Below are positions 1 through 10,520 of a stretch of 64,000 bases of DNA, in pieces; the stretch's first letter is position 1, and each line of letters starts with the position of its first letter. The stretch is from Leptobrachium leishanense. Its lineage: Eukaryota; Chordata; Amphibia; Anura; Megophryidae. Position numbers and translations under genes: made by a program. The stretch spans positions 6,939,733-7,003,732 of the forward strand of contig CM019068.1 in NCBI GenBank assembly GCA_009667805.1, in the 5' to 3' direction. A model generated the notes under the pieces. That model had not been told where the DNA came from, searched no databases, and was given only the letters and a program-made list of their open reading frames with translations.

Positions 1-264
1 AGAAGAGGACCCTATAGAGAGTAACGTTTCACTATCAGGTTAATGGGATGAGTTTATGATAATGCAGCATCTTCTGGTTTGGACTAAAATTCCTAAAAAG
101 TGACAATAACATTTATAAAAATAATAAATCTCGTTTTATGAATCCACAGGTCTGGCAATTCCTGTCCTTCTCTGGATTTTTCTGAACTAGATCAAAGGTC
201 GTAACTGAATCAAAAATCTTCAGAAAAATCAGGACTTTCCTAACACTCTAAAGCAGAGGATCCT

Positions 265-395
265 CAGACAGGACAGGTTTTAAGGATTCTCTTGGGGAAA
301 TGCAGACTGAATCCTGCAATCACTGAGCAGCAAATCCTATCACCTGTGCTTCACATATCCTGCAAACCTGACCTAGTGGGGGACCTGAAGACAAG
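265..395. mobile_element. Degenerate copy of a hAT-type MITE
   Basis: The stretch shares an interior (CAATCACTGAGCAGCAAAT, then TATCACCTGTGCTTCA) with the reverse complement of the well-bounded hAT-type MITE at 33946-34121. Its ends are eroded and no target duplication was found. It lies in the intron left of the S5 exon. Confidence 0.55.
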
Positions 396-510
396 CGCAG
401 GAAGCGCTGATCAAAACAGCAAATAAGTTATTAATCACTTATAATTTATATATAACATTGTGATATTTCCTATATGGGGGGGGGGCTTCTATTGTTGGGT
501 TAATTCTTAC

Positions 511-577
511 CAGAACCAAAGGCCACAATAATCACCATCATCAGCCAGACAAAGCGCACCAGATCTCCAAACATTAT
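511..577 (-). CDS. TRPV5/6-like channel, exon encoding start of helix S5
   Basis: This is the last exon of the channel gene inside the window. It is read on the minus strand from 577 to 511, after the acceptor TTTTGCAG and before the donor GTAAG. It encodes IMFGDLVRFVWLMM and then a hydrophobic run ending in FGS. This matches the S4-S5 linker and S5 of vertebrate TRPV5/TRPV6, where the motif is MIFGDLMRF. It is 67 nt long, enters in phase 0 and leaves in phase 1, which agrees with the exon at 3778-3943. The pore loop, S6 and the cytoplasmic C-terminus must lie beyond position 1. Confidence 0.88.
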
Positions 578-595
578 CTGCAAAATAAATGCAGG

Positions 596-692
596 ATCAG
601 AGTTTTGGTAACATTGTACCATTGTTTTGGTAACATTGTATCATTGTTTTAGTAACATTGTATCATTGTTTTGGTAACATTGTATCATTGAA
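596..692. repeat. Short tandem array, about 22-bp unit, four copies
   Basis: Four near-identical units of GTTTTGGTAACATTGTATCATT follow the acceptor side of the S5 exon. This is an intronic minisatellite with no coding sense. Confidence 0.85.
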
Positions 693-779
693 TGACTCTT
701 CTCTTTATCCCAGACTCCTTTGTTTGCTGGGTAAGGATCAGTCCGTGCATGGTCAGAGCTTTGTTTCTCGATCGTCCTG

Positions 780-1555
780 AATTCAGCATTCACCACAGGG
801 TCACCGAAGTGGAAGGAAAAGCCGCCGCAAAGCCACAGAAAACACGCCGAACATGTCGGAAAAAGCCAACGAGCTGCTGATCACAGCGCAGACCAACCTC
901 GCTGACGAAAGGGTTAATTTTTTTTTTTTACAAATTTGAAACGCTGTTTGCAAAAAAACCTACTGGACGAAAATGTCTGGAATTTACATATAAGATCCTA
1001 TGAATGATAACAGAAAAGGCTGTTACAGAAAAAAGAAAAAACTCTTTAAAACAAAAAACGGAAAAACAATTTTGCCGAAAACAATCCCTGAAAGATCCTA
1101 AACAAATCAATAAATTAAGAGACTTTTTGCTGCAGATTAAAATAATAAGCGGTTTATTAGATATTGAATAAAAACTGGAATATTTTTATCATTGAAACCT
1201 ATGGGATTCGCCTGATTAGACTTGCCGAATGAAACCACTGAACATCAGGGCATTTCACTGACATTTCTCTGCTGTTTAATGTGAATAGATTAACATTGCT
1301 TCTCTATGTGTATTTCACTGCAGCCGAACAGGCACCGTATTTCACTGCTGCCGAACAGGCACCATATTTCACTGACACCAAACATCATCGTTTTTCACTG
1401 CTGCCGAACAGCATCATATTTCACTGGCAATTCGCCAAAATTTGACAAACTGCCTGCTTTCTGAATAGCCGAATGGCCCTGAAATGTCACCATAAGGGGA
1501 AACTCACTGTTTGGTGACATTTCAGGGCCAGATCATCTCTCTCTGAATAACCCCT
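780..1555 (+). mobile_element. MITE family M1, copy A
   Basis: The copy carries the M1 landmarks in order: a segment like GAATTCAGCATTCACC, an A-rich middle, TAATAAGCGGTTTATTAGATA, CCTATGGGATTCGCCTGATT, four units of the 27-bp GAACAGGCACCGTATTTCACTG repeat (about 1322-1430), and the right terminus CTCTGAATAACCCCT. The left terminus is eroded. M1 has no coding capacity, so it is a non-autonomous DNA element by inference. Confidence 0.75.
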
Positions 1556-1613
1556 AATGTATCTTAAAATATTCTCAAAAATACAATGGTTAACGGTTAC
1601 AAAACGTCTCTAT

Positions 1614-3736
1614 TTAATATATTATATCTTGGATATATAGTGGTTTGTATTGGGTATATAGTGACTTTGTATTGGGTATATAGTGTTTTGTATTGGGTGT
1701 ATATAGTGGCTTTGTATTGGGTATATAGTGGTTTGTATTGGGTATATAGTGGTTTTGTTTTGGTATATATTGGTTTGTATTTGGTATACTGTATATTGGT
1801 TTGTATCGGGTACATAGTGGCTCTGTATTGGGTATATAGTGGTTTGTATTGGGTGTATATAGTGGCTTTGTATTGGGTATATAGTGGTTTGTATTGGGTA
1901 TATAGTGGTTTTGTTTTGGTATATTGTGGTTTGTATTGGGTATATAGTGGCTTTGTATTGGGCATATAGTGGTTTGTATTGGTATATAGTGGTTTGTATT
2001 AGGTATATAGTGGTTTGTATCGCGTATATAGTGGCTTTGTATTGGGTATATAGTGGTTTGTATTGGGTATATAGTGGTTTGTATTGGGTACATAGTGGTT
2101 TGAATTGGGTATATAGTGGCTTTGTATTGGGTATATAGTGTTTTGTATTGGGTATATAGTGGTTTTGTTTTGGTATATATTGGTTTGTATTTGGTATATA
2201 TTGGTTTGTATCGGGTATATATTGGTTTGTATTGGGTATATAGTGGTTTGTATCGGGTATATATTGGTTTGTATCGGGTACATAGTGGCTCTGTATTGGG
2301 TATATAGTGGCTTTGTATTGGGCATATAGTGGTTTTGTATTGGTAAATAGTGGTTTGTATTTGGTATATAGTGGTTTTGTATTGATATATAGTGGTTTTT
2401 ATTGGGTATAGTGGTTTGTATTGGTACATAGTGGTTTTGTATTGGTATAGTGGTTTGTATTGGGTATATAGTGGTTTTGTATTGGTATATAGTGGTTTTG
2501 TATTGGGTATATATTGGTTTGTATTGGGTATATAGTGGTTTTGTATTGGGTATAGTGGTTTGTATTGTGTATAGTGGTTTGTATTGCTACATAGTGGTTT
2601 TGTATTGGGTATAGTGGTTTGTATTGGTACATAGTGGTTTTGTATTGGGTATATGGTTTGTATTGGTATATAGTGGTTTTGTATTGGTATATAGTGGTTT
2701 GTATTGGGTATATAGTGGTTTTGTATTGGGTATAGTGGTTTGTATTGGGGTATAGTGGTTTGTATTGGGTGTATATATAGTGGTTTTGTATTGGATATAG
2801 TGGTTTGTATTAGGTATATAGTGGTTTGTATTTGGTATATAGTGGTTTGTATCAGTATATAGTGGCTTTGTATTGGGCATATAGTGGTTTGTATTGGTAT
2901 ATAGTGGTTTGTATTAGGTATATAGTGGTTTGTATCGCGTATATAGTGGCTTTGTATTGGGTATATAGTGGTTTGTATTGGGTATATAGTGGTTTTGTAT
3001 TGGTATATAGTGGTTTTGTATTGGGTATGTAGTGGTTTTGTATTGGTATAGTGGTTTGTATTGGGTATAGTGGTTTTGTATTGGTATATATTGGTTTTGT
3101 ATTGGGTATATTGGTTTGTATTGGTACATAGTAGTTTTGTATTGGTATAGTGGTTTGTATTGGTACATAGTGTTTATGTATTGGTATATAGTGGTTTGTA
3201 TTGGGTATATAGTGGTTTGTATTGGGTATATAGTGGTTTTGTATTGGTATATAGTGGTTTTGTATTGGGTATATAGTGGTTTGTATTGGTATATAGTGGT
3301 TTTGTATTGGTATATAGTGGTTTGTATTGGGTACATAATGGTTTTGTATTGGGTATAGTGGTTTGTATTGGGGTATAGTGGTTTGTATTGGGTGTATATA
3401 GTGGTTTTGTATTGGGTATAGTGGTTTGTATTGGGGTATAGTGGTTTGTATTGGGTATATAGTGGTTTGTATTGGGTGTATATAGTGGTTTTGTATTGGG
3501 TATAGTGGTTTGTATTGGGTGTATATAGTGGTTTTGTATTGGTATAGTGGTTTGTATCGGGGTATAGTGGTTTGTATTGGGTATATAGTGGTTTGTATTG
3601 GGGGTATATAGTGGTTTTGTATTGGGTATAGTGGTTTGTATTGGGGTATAGTGGTTTGTATTGGGTATATAGTGGTTTGTATTGGAATATAGTGGTTTGT
3701 ACTGGGTATATAGTGGTTTGTATTGGGTATATAGTG
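1614..3736. repeat. Large minisatellite, 20-24 bp unit, roughly 100 copies
   Basis: Variants of TTTGTATTGGGTATATAGTGG run uninterrupted for 2.1 kb inside a TRPV intron and end about 40 nt before the S3/S4 exon. Units vary by loss of GGG, gain of TAGTG spacing and transitions, and there are higher-order blocks (1840-2060 resembles 2870-3010). Long open frames on both strands (Tyr, Ile, Gln, Thr on minus) come from the low stop content of the unit and are not genes. Confidence 0.97.
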
Positions 3737-3777
3737 ATAGAATCAGGGCGGTGGGAAAGGTTACTTTCTGTACTCAC

Positions 3778-3943
3778 TTTGTGAAGCATCACAGTAAACG
3801 GCCCGACGACTTGGAATCCTCGTGCAAAGTAGATCATGTAACACCAGCCCAGCATCAGAGCGATGGACATGGGGATCATCTCCCCATTGGAATGTGTTAA
3901 TCTGAGGACCAGGGTGAGCAGGACCATGCAGGAGAACGCCATG
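3778..3943 (-). CDS. TRPV5/6-like channel, exon for S3 end, S4 and S4-S5 linker
   Basis: This minus-strand exon lies between the acceptor CCTTGCAG and the donor GTGAGTA. It encodes [15 protein letters not shown], a short NGE-containing loop, and then [18 protein letters not shown] and GPFTVMLHK. The pattern LGWC..MYFARGFQ..GPFTIMIQK is a hallmark of TRPV5/6 helix S4 and the S4-S5 linker. Its 166 nt enter in phase 2 and leave in phase 0, so it joins its neighbours without a shift. The minisatellite array begins only about 40 nt past its donor. TRPV5/6 channels are calcium-selective epithelial entry channels of the plasma membrane; this is known of the family. Confidence 0.92.
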
Positions 3944-4262
3944 CTGCAAGGACAGGACACACGGCCACGGCATGAGAACTGGATATGGAGGCTCTAAAGT
4001 GTAAGAATGCCAGTCTGCGTGGGTTAAACATTATGATCCCCCTTAATGTAGCCACATGGTTTATATGGAACGTTCCAAAAAATAAAAATCTAAAGTAACA
4101 TTTAGATCTTCCCCCAACACCAGCAACAAACGAGATTATATATACTGCAAACAATGGAAACTTTATAGGTTGCCCGGTTACATTGTGTCATTGTGCATAA
4201 TGTCCATTTTATTCATTAAAGAAACTATATATATATTTTGCTATTTCCAAAGTGGTACTCAC

Positions 4263-4342
4263 AGGATGAGATGGAAATAACCTGCAGATACCATGTCTGT
4301 GAAGAAAAAGGAGATATTCCGAGCCGTCATCAGAACCTGGAT
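4263..4342 (-). CDS. TRPV5/6-like channel, exon for S2-S3 loop and start of S3
   Basis: This 80-nt minus-strand exon lies between the acceptor TTTTTGCAG and the donor GTGAGT. It encodes IQVLMTARNISFFFTDMV and then SAGYFHLIL. This occupies the place of the sequence between S2 and S3 in mammalian TRPV5/6, where GGPFHV(L/I)I follows a divergent loop. It leaves in phase 2 and joins the CATGGCG start of the next exon to give LILMAF. The loop part is poorly conserved, so the assignment rests on position, phase and the FHLIL end. Confidence 0.85.
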
Positions 4343-4454
4343 CTGCAAAAAGGAATCGGAACAAAATGGTTATTTCTCGGTGTTTGCAAATGAACAAGGT
4401 TTTTTTTTTATATTGCCGAATATCGTCCATCTATGACCTCCACGAGAAATGACC

Positions 4455-4960
4455 CATATCTATTGGCAAAATCCCTGCCCTTCCATTCCTAGTCAGAAGT
4501 CCCTGTCCATCTGTTCCTGGTCCGAATTCCCCGTCTGTCCGCTCCTGGTCAGAAATCACTGTCCGTCCACTCCTGGTCGTAAGTCCCTGTCCATCCGCTC
4601 CTGGTCAGAAATCCCTGTCCGTCCGCTCCTGGTCGGAAGTCCCTGTCCATCCGCTCCTGGTCAGAAATACCTGTCCGCCCGCTCCTGGTCGGAAATCCCT
4701 GTTTGTCCGCTCCTGGTCGGAAATCCCTGTTCGTCCGCTCCTGGTCCGAAATCTGTGCCCTTCCGCTCCTGGTCAGAAATCCCTGTCCGTCCGCTCCTGG
4801 TCGGAAGTCCCTGTCCATCCGCTCCTGGTCAGAAATACCTGTCCGTCCACTCCTGGTCCGAAATCCGTGCCCTTCCGTTCCTGGCCAGAAATCCCTGTCC
4901 GTCCGCTCCTGGTCCGTAATCGTGCCTGTCCATTCCTGGTCAGAAATCCATGCCCTGTGT
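4455..4960. repeat. Minisatellite, 28-bp unit, about 17 copies
   Basis: The unit is about TCCGCTCCTGGTCAGAAATC plus CCTGTCCG, tandem, with GTCAG/GTCGG/GTCCG variants. It lies in the intron between the S2 and S2-S3 exons. Open frames on both strands are a by-product of the unit. Confidence 0.95.
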
Positions 4961-5050
4961 TCATCCATTCCCCTTCATTTATTTACCCATACTATTCTCT
5001 TTCATATCCATAACCTCCTTCCAAAGCAACATTACAACCACCCAGACATA

Positions 5051-6152
5051 CAGCGTTATTCAGAGAGATTTGAAAAGTCACCGCGTGTTTAGTGACTTTT
5101 CGTTCCCCGCACTTCAGGACAATTCGGCGTTCCACGAAAAAACACTTTTAAAAAAAAGCAAAAAAAAGTTTGCCAAAAAACCCCCCAAAAAATGCCTAAA
5201 AGATCCTAAAAAAAATCTATAAATAAAGAGACTTTTGCTGCAGATTAAAATAATAAACGGTTTATTAGATATTGTATAAAAACGGGAATATTTTTAACAT
5301 TGAAGCCTATGGGATTCGCCTGAATAAACGTGTCGAATGAAACCACTGAACAGCAGGGCAATTTGGCATCTTTTCACTGCTGGTTTGTGTTCTCTGAATA
5401 GACGAAGCATTGCTTCTCTATGGGGATTCACTGCCCTTGAACAGGCACCGAACTGTAACGTTGGGAGCTTCCAGCCCTACCTGTGTGCTTGAGGGCAGCA
5501 TGTCTGATGCTGCTCGCTGACCAATGCCCGGTTTAAATGGAGACAGGCAGGGAGGTGGTTGCATGAGGTGCGGCTTGAGTGGGGGGCGTGGCCTGGTGAA
5601 GGTCTTTAATAACCCTCAGTGTATTCTCAGCAGTTGCCAGATCGTAGTTATCCATACCTGAGCTCCTTGTACCTGACTGCTATATTGAATTAACCCGTTA
5701 TTGACCTCTGCTTGTTTCTGACTATTCTGCCTTCTGTTGCCCTAGACCATTTTCTTGTACTACGCTACTGCTCTGATATCGACCCGGCTATTCCATTTGA
5801 CCATTCTGAACTCTGTATTCCTGATTCTGGCTCGGCTGACTACTCCCTGTGTTGTTAACCCTATCTGTCTAGCTAGTTTACCTGGCCAATTCTAAGGACC
5901 AGACAGTTAGAGATCTTTCACGGCTACTCTGTTGGTAGCTTCTGGGCTCTGTGGAGTGTGGGGCGTTAAGTACTGCGTGGTGGGATCTGGGAACCGTGAC
6001 ACGAACAGGCACCGTATGTGCAGGCAATTCGCCAGGATTTGATGAACTGCCTGCTCTCTGAATAGCCGAATGGCCAGGAAAGGTAACCGCACCCTGAATT
6101 TCACTGTTCGGTTTCCTTTCGGGGCCAGATCGTCTTTCTCTGAATAACCCTG
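5051..6152 (+). mobile_element. MITE family M1, copy B, interrupted by a solo LTR
   Basis: The left terminus CAGCGTTATTCAGAGAG and right terminus TCTCTGAATAACCCTG bracket M1 internal sequence (AATAATAAACGGTTTATTAG, CCTATGGGATTCGCCTGA). The 27-bp unit is present only about once, in contrast with copies C and F. A 548-bp LTR is inserted in it at 5454. Confidence 0.85.
5454..6001. mobile_element. Solo LTR with 5-bp target duplication
   Basis: The segment begins TGTAACGTTGGGAGC and ends GGGAACCGTGACA, so it has the TG...CA ends of an LTR. It is flanked by CGAAC on both sides (5449-5453 and 6002-6006), and removing it restores a continuous M1 unit (ACAGGCACCGAACAGGCACCG-like junction). No internal region is present, so it is a recombinant solo LTR. 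It does not resemble the LTRs at 9313 and 16574. Family and orientation are undetermined. Confidence 0.88.
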
Positions 6153-6274
6153 ATAGCATCTTAACCACGCGAGATTTAAGAGTATGTCGGAGCTTGGCGT
6201 CGGCGCTCTGTAAATTTCAATTACTAGCACATCATTTATTAATGAAGCCATTAGTTAAGCATATCAGCCGTTAC

Positions 6275-6361
6275 CTCCACGAGCAGCATGGCCATGGCTC
6301 CAATCACTGAGATCAGCTCCCCGACTAGTCTGAGCTTGTCCATCGGAGTATTGTAAGAATC
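6275..6361 (-). CDS. TRPV5/6-like channel, exon for transmembrane helix S2
   Basis: This 87-nt minus-strand exon lies between the acceptor CATTAG and the donor GTAAC. It encodes DSYNTPMDKLRLVGELIS followed by VIGAMAMLLVE. The signature LRLVGEL.(S/T)V.GA...LL.E matches S2 of TRPV5/6. Both ends are in phase 0. It sits just right of a MITE copy that carries a solo LTR. Confidence 0.92.
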
Positions 6362-6674
6362 CTAATGAATGACAAGGCGATACAAGTTATCTCAGCATCT
6401 CTTGGTTATTACGACCATGAGGTTTATTTTACACATTGACTTCCACGACTTGGCATTAAATGCCGGACTTTCACAATGGCAGCACTTGACGGCGAGAGGA
6501 ACCAACGAGTCCTACACATAACTCTTCGGTGCATATAATGTTTTCCCCTCAGCATCTGCATTATGGTGTAAATTCTGTGCGGCTCTGTGTGGATGCTTAT
6601 TGGTCAACGTGTGGTTGTTTATGGTTTGGTTCACTTTGTTTTGGTTTGTAAAGTGCTTTGTGTGGATGACCGAC

Positions 6675-6887
6675 CTGAAATGGAGTTTGTTGTAGGATTG
6701 TAAAGTCCCGAAGGTTTGCCGACGCATTTTGCACAGGTTGTAGCGGTCTGTTGGCGCAGCACAGTGACACGCAGATCATATATAGCACGTAGGTAACAGC
6801 CAGGCAGCAGAAATAGCGGCGGCCAAAGATCTGCCATTTCTCATTCACCAGGTCTTTAAGTGGAGAAATGTCCAAGATGCGTCTCGC
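6675..6887 (-). CDS. TRPV5/6-like channel, exon for pre-S1 helix, S1 and S1-S2 loop
   Basis: This 213-nt minus-strand exon lies between the acceptor TTCTAG and the donor GTCGGT. It encodes [18 protein letters not shown], then S1 as [18 protein letters not shown], then CCANRPL, and ends TILQQTPFQ. The family pattern is REARQILD.TPVKELVS.KW, GRPYF and CC.YRPL. The S1-S2 loop has an N-A-S sequon, in the region where mammalian TRPV5/6 carry their N-glycan. Both ends are in phase 0. The donor lacks the usual purine at +3, which is mildly unusual. Confidence 0.93.
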
Positions 6888-6989
6888 CTAGAACATAAAA
6901 TAATTCCGGGATAAAATAAATCACAAGGATCAAAGAGGGAGAAAAGATGCAGCATGAGCAGATTGTGACGAACACAAAGCACCGAGATA

Positions 6990-7560
6990 GAACTTCATTC
7001 CATCTAGTCGAAAATTCAGCAAATTTATCGAATGTTCACCGTATTTTGCCAAAAAAGGGAATTGCTGAAGCAGTTATCGAACGACGGTGAAAAGCGCTGA
7101 AATTGCCTCAGTAAATTCCACCAAAGTGAAAAATAAAAATAATAGGAAGTCTCCCATTCTCCTAATAAGAGATTAAATTAAAAAAAATGGATTAAAATGT
7201 CTCTAAAATAATACGAAAAGTCCTTTAAAAAAATTAAAGGTCTGTTAAAAAAATAGAAAATAAAAGTTGTTTTTTTTAAACAAAAAATATAAAAAGGTCA
7301 TTTAAAAAAATGTAAAATAAATTCTTGTAAATAAAAAAATAATAACAATGATTTTAAAAGATTTATTACGTATAAACCTATTGGACCTGCCTGATTAAAC
7401 CTGACAAATTGAAATCACAGAAATCAGGTAATTTCAATGCAATTCAGCTTCCTGTGAATAGGGCAATAATCAGTTCCCTACAGGACAATTTCTGTGCCGC
7501 CGAATTGCGAGAAAATGCTCTTTGTTCCTCTGTCGATTCTCCTGTATTTGGGGAATTGAA
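6990..7560 (+). mobile_element. MITE family M2 (relative of M1), truncated copy
   Basis: The sequence has the M2 pattern: eroded left part with CGAATGTTCACCGTATTTTGCC, runs of A-rich DNA with AAAAGGTC, then CCTATTGGACCTGCCTGATT and GAAATCAGGTAATTTC. Similar copies lie at 19575, 21112, 36430 and 57170. It runs into M1 copy C. No coding potential was seen. Confidence 0.6.
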
Positions 7561-7565
7561 ACTTA

Positions 7566-8824
7566 CAGGGTTATTCAAAGAGGTGGAATTTCGATGCTCT
7601 TTCGTTCCCCGGGGAATCAAATTCCATGACCCTGCTTTGAATACAAGGTACCCGAAAATCTGACGCAAAACCGCCAAAAAAAAATCTGAGTGATCCGATA
7701 AACTGCCGACAAAAGCTGAACACACCTGACGATCCGCCGCAAAACCACCAACCGCATAAGGAAAAAGCTGACGATCCACCAAACAGGGCACCGACAGGCT
7801 GCCAGAAAAAGCCAACAAGTCGACGAACGGGTAAAAAAAAAATACACAGCAACTTCTAAAAGGTGTTTGCATAAAATACTTCTGACAAAAATGCCTGGAA
7901 TTAACATATACGATACTAAGAATAATAACAAAAAGATCTGTTACAGTAAAAAAAAAAAAAAAAGCCATTTTTAAAAAAATCAGGAAAACTCCTAAAAATT
8001 GCCTACAAAATTCTGAAAAATAAACAAATAAACAGAATTTTTGTTGCAGATTAAAATAATAAATGGTTTATTAGGTAACCACTGAACATCAGGACATTTC
8101 ACTGACATTTCTCTGCTGTTCAATGTAGACTAACCATTGCTTCTCTATGGGGGATTTCACTGCCGCCGAACAGGCACCGTATTTCACTGCCAACAAACAG
8201 GCACCGTATTTCACTGCCGACGAACAGCATCGTATTTCCCTGCCGCTGAACAATAGTCGTATTTCACTGCCGTCGAACAGGCACCGTGTTTCACTGCCAC
8301 CGAACAGACACCGTATTTCACTGCCACCGAACAGGCACCATATTTCACTGCCACCGAACAGACACCGTATTTCACTGCCACCGAACAGGCACCATATTTC
8401 ACTGCCACCGAACAGGCACCATATTTCACTGCCCCTGAACAGGCACCGTATTTCACTGCCACCAAACAGCACCGTATTTCACTGCCACCGAACAGCACCG
8501 TATTTCACTGCCACCGAACAGGCACCATATTTCACTGCCACGAACAGGCACCATATTTCACTGCCACGAACAGGCACCATATTTCACTGCCCCTGAACAG
8601 GCACCATATTTCACTGCCCCTGAACAGGCACCGTATTTCACTGCCACCAAACAGCACCGTATTTCACTGCCACCGAACAGCACCGTATTTCACTGGCAAT
8701 TGGTCAATATTTGGCGAACTGTCTGCTATTGTGAATAGCCGAATGGCCCCGAAAATGCAATGTATGGGAAAATTCACTGTTTGGGGCAATTTCGGAGCCA
8801 ATTCGCCATCTCTGAATAACCCCT
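7566..8824 (+). mobile_element. MITE family M1, copy C, with about 20 minisatellite units
   Basis: The left terminus CAGGGTTATTCAAAGAG is preceded by TA (7564-7565) and the right terminus is TCTCTGAATAACCCCT. Internal M1 landmarks are present. The 27-bp unit has been amplified to about 20 copies between 8150 and 8700. Confidence 0.85.
8150..8700. repeat. Minisatellite inside MITE copy C, 26-27 bp unit
   Basis: The unit is about CCGAACAGGCACCGTATTTC followed by ACTGCCA. About 20 tandem copies lie at the same internal site where copy A has four and copy B one. Confidence 0.95.
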
Positions 8825-8984
8825 CTAGTGAGTACAATAAAAAGGAACAAGTGTACACCACCAATGACGATCACTGAGCTCAAAACCCCCCCACCCATAG
8901 TGCTGACCAATAAATACACAAGCAAGATGAGCAAGTAGTGACCACACAGAGGCTGAATCACTCACACAAACATTCCAGCATTCG

Positions 8985-9195
8985 CTGTCTAGGACCCAGA
9001 TCCTCTGATGATTTGAGTAGGGTAAACCCCAACAAGGAGAAGTGGCGCTTGCTGGACTAGTTCCACTTCTCTATGTTGGGGTTTACCCTACTTTTAAGCG
9101 TCACCTTGTCTTCCTTCCAACTACTTGAGGTCCATCCGGTCAAAACATCATTGGAGGAGTAAGGGGATCCGGGTCCTAAACGGTGAAGGTTAGAA
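8985..9195. repeat. Foldback element with two nested inverted repeats
   Basis: GTCTAGGACCCAGATCC (about 8989) pairs with GGATCCGGGTCCTAAAC (about 9166). Inside, AGTAGGGTAAACCCCAACA (about 9017) pairs with its inverse at about 9076-9093. The right arm carries about 60 extra bases. No coding potential; probably a small DNA transposon derivative. Confidence 0.7.
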
Positions 9196-9312
9196 TGTTT
9201 ATGTTCCGGTGCGTGTTTGCACTCATATGATTATTGTGAGTGCTTCCATTTGTGATTTTATTGTAATATTAAACGTGTGCAGGTTTATTCTATGTTACCT
9301 TTCTGTACCTTC

Positions 9313-10414
9313 TGTAGCGCTCACTCCCGGAGGAGCCGCTGAAAATTGAACCACGGGTCAGTCTCCCCGCAATAGGGAATAAATATACTCCAACACAGTT
9401 GTGAGTTTTTATCATTTAAATAGTTTACTAAAATCTTGAGCAGATGTTGAAACACGGTATTCACAAGAGTTATTACAATATTTTCGTATTCCGGTAAAAC
9501 GCGCAGCGGAAAAGAAACGAAACACGAGGCTTCGTATTTCGGAAAATAAAATATTCGCGACCGAACATAAAAGAATGCAATTTCCCGATAGTTCAGAAAA
9601 AGGGACACGTAGCGAACCCCAAACATACAATCCCTTTCGTATTACGGCAAACGCGCAGCGGAAAAGAGAAAAATGTATTCGGAACGTATCTTTGTCCTTA
9701 ACCCCCGTTCCGATTCGTAAAAGGAAATGAGTCCTGTACAAGTTAAGTTCCAGAATGTGAGAAGCGTATCCGTGTGTGTGTGTGTGTGTGGTACCCGGGT
9801 ACTGTTCAACTGGCCAGTGAATTTATTAAAGGAAGATCTTCGACTAGTCAGTTGGGGCCCTGTAAACTTTAAAGAGAAACAGCAGAGCGTCCTTTAATCA
9901 TACAACAGCCTTGGAGGCCTCTCACCCATCCGATGACTGCTTTAGGCTCCGCTGACCCAGGACGTCTCTCCACCCGATTTTGACTGGGGATACTAGCGGC
10001 CCGATCCGTTGTCTGACTCCATACAGCTTATCCAGCTCACCGCCTGCTCTCCGTTCGATTCCTCCGGTCTGCAGCAATGCCTGGATTCCGGCGGGTCTTC
10101 TTCTCCTCAGCTGGGGTGATCCTCTCTGCAATAACAGGTCTCTCTTGGTCTTTACTTGGCTCTCTCTGGGTCTCTGGCATAGGCCCTCTCGTGATCTCAC
10201 ACAATGCGTCTCCTCTCTTCCCTTCCCTGGCGCGCTCTGGAACCTTCCCCACGAGGCAGAGGATGTAAGGGTCCAGTCCCCACCCACTTCCTGTCCTCCT
10301 GCAAAGCATGCCGGGCACTATAGTCCCAATATCCAGTATCTCTGATCGCGATAGTCTCCATCTTGTGGCCAAAAATAGGTACTGCCACAGCAAGATCTTT
10401 AGCACAGCGCTACA
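9313..10414 (-). repeat. 3' LTR of the Ty3/gypsy element
   Basis: 1102 bp, starting TGTAGCGC and ending GCGCTACA on the plus strand. On the element strand it keeps an AATAAA (complement of TTTATT at 9822-9827). It is preceded on the minus strand by the purine tract at 10415-10427. Confidence 0.95.
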
Positions 10415-10427
10415 CTCTCCCACTCCT
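10415..10427 (-). promoter_or_regulatory. Polypurine tract of the Ty3/gypsy element
   Basis: Read on the minus strand, AGGAGTGGGAGAG directly abuts the 3' LTR. Such tracts prime plus-strand DNA synthesis in LTR elements. One T interrupts the purines. Confidence 0.7.
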
Positions 10428-10520
10428 AGAACTCTTGGGTCTCTCCAAGGAGGTACAACAGTTACATTACATTTCCACAATATAGAATACAGTTTACATA
10501 ACATGCACAGGTTCAGCAGC

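Noticed and set aside
1586..3358. Long open frames on both strands over the first minisatellite
   Set aside because: They arise from a stop-poor tandem unit and show only repeat-encoded residues.
9922..10504. Frames of 121-155 codons in the gypsy LTR
   Set aside because: The same frames recur in both LTRs, show no domain and are not codon-like; they are chance frames in an LTR.
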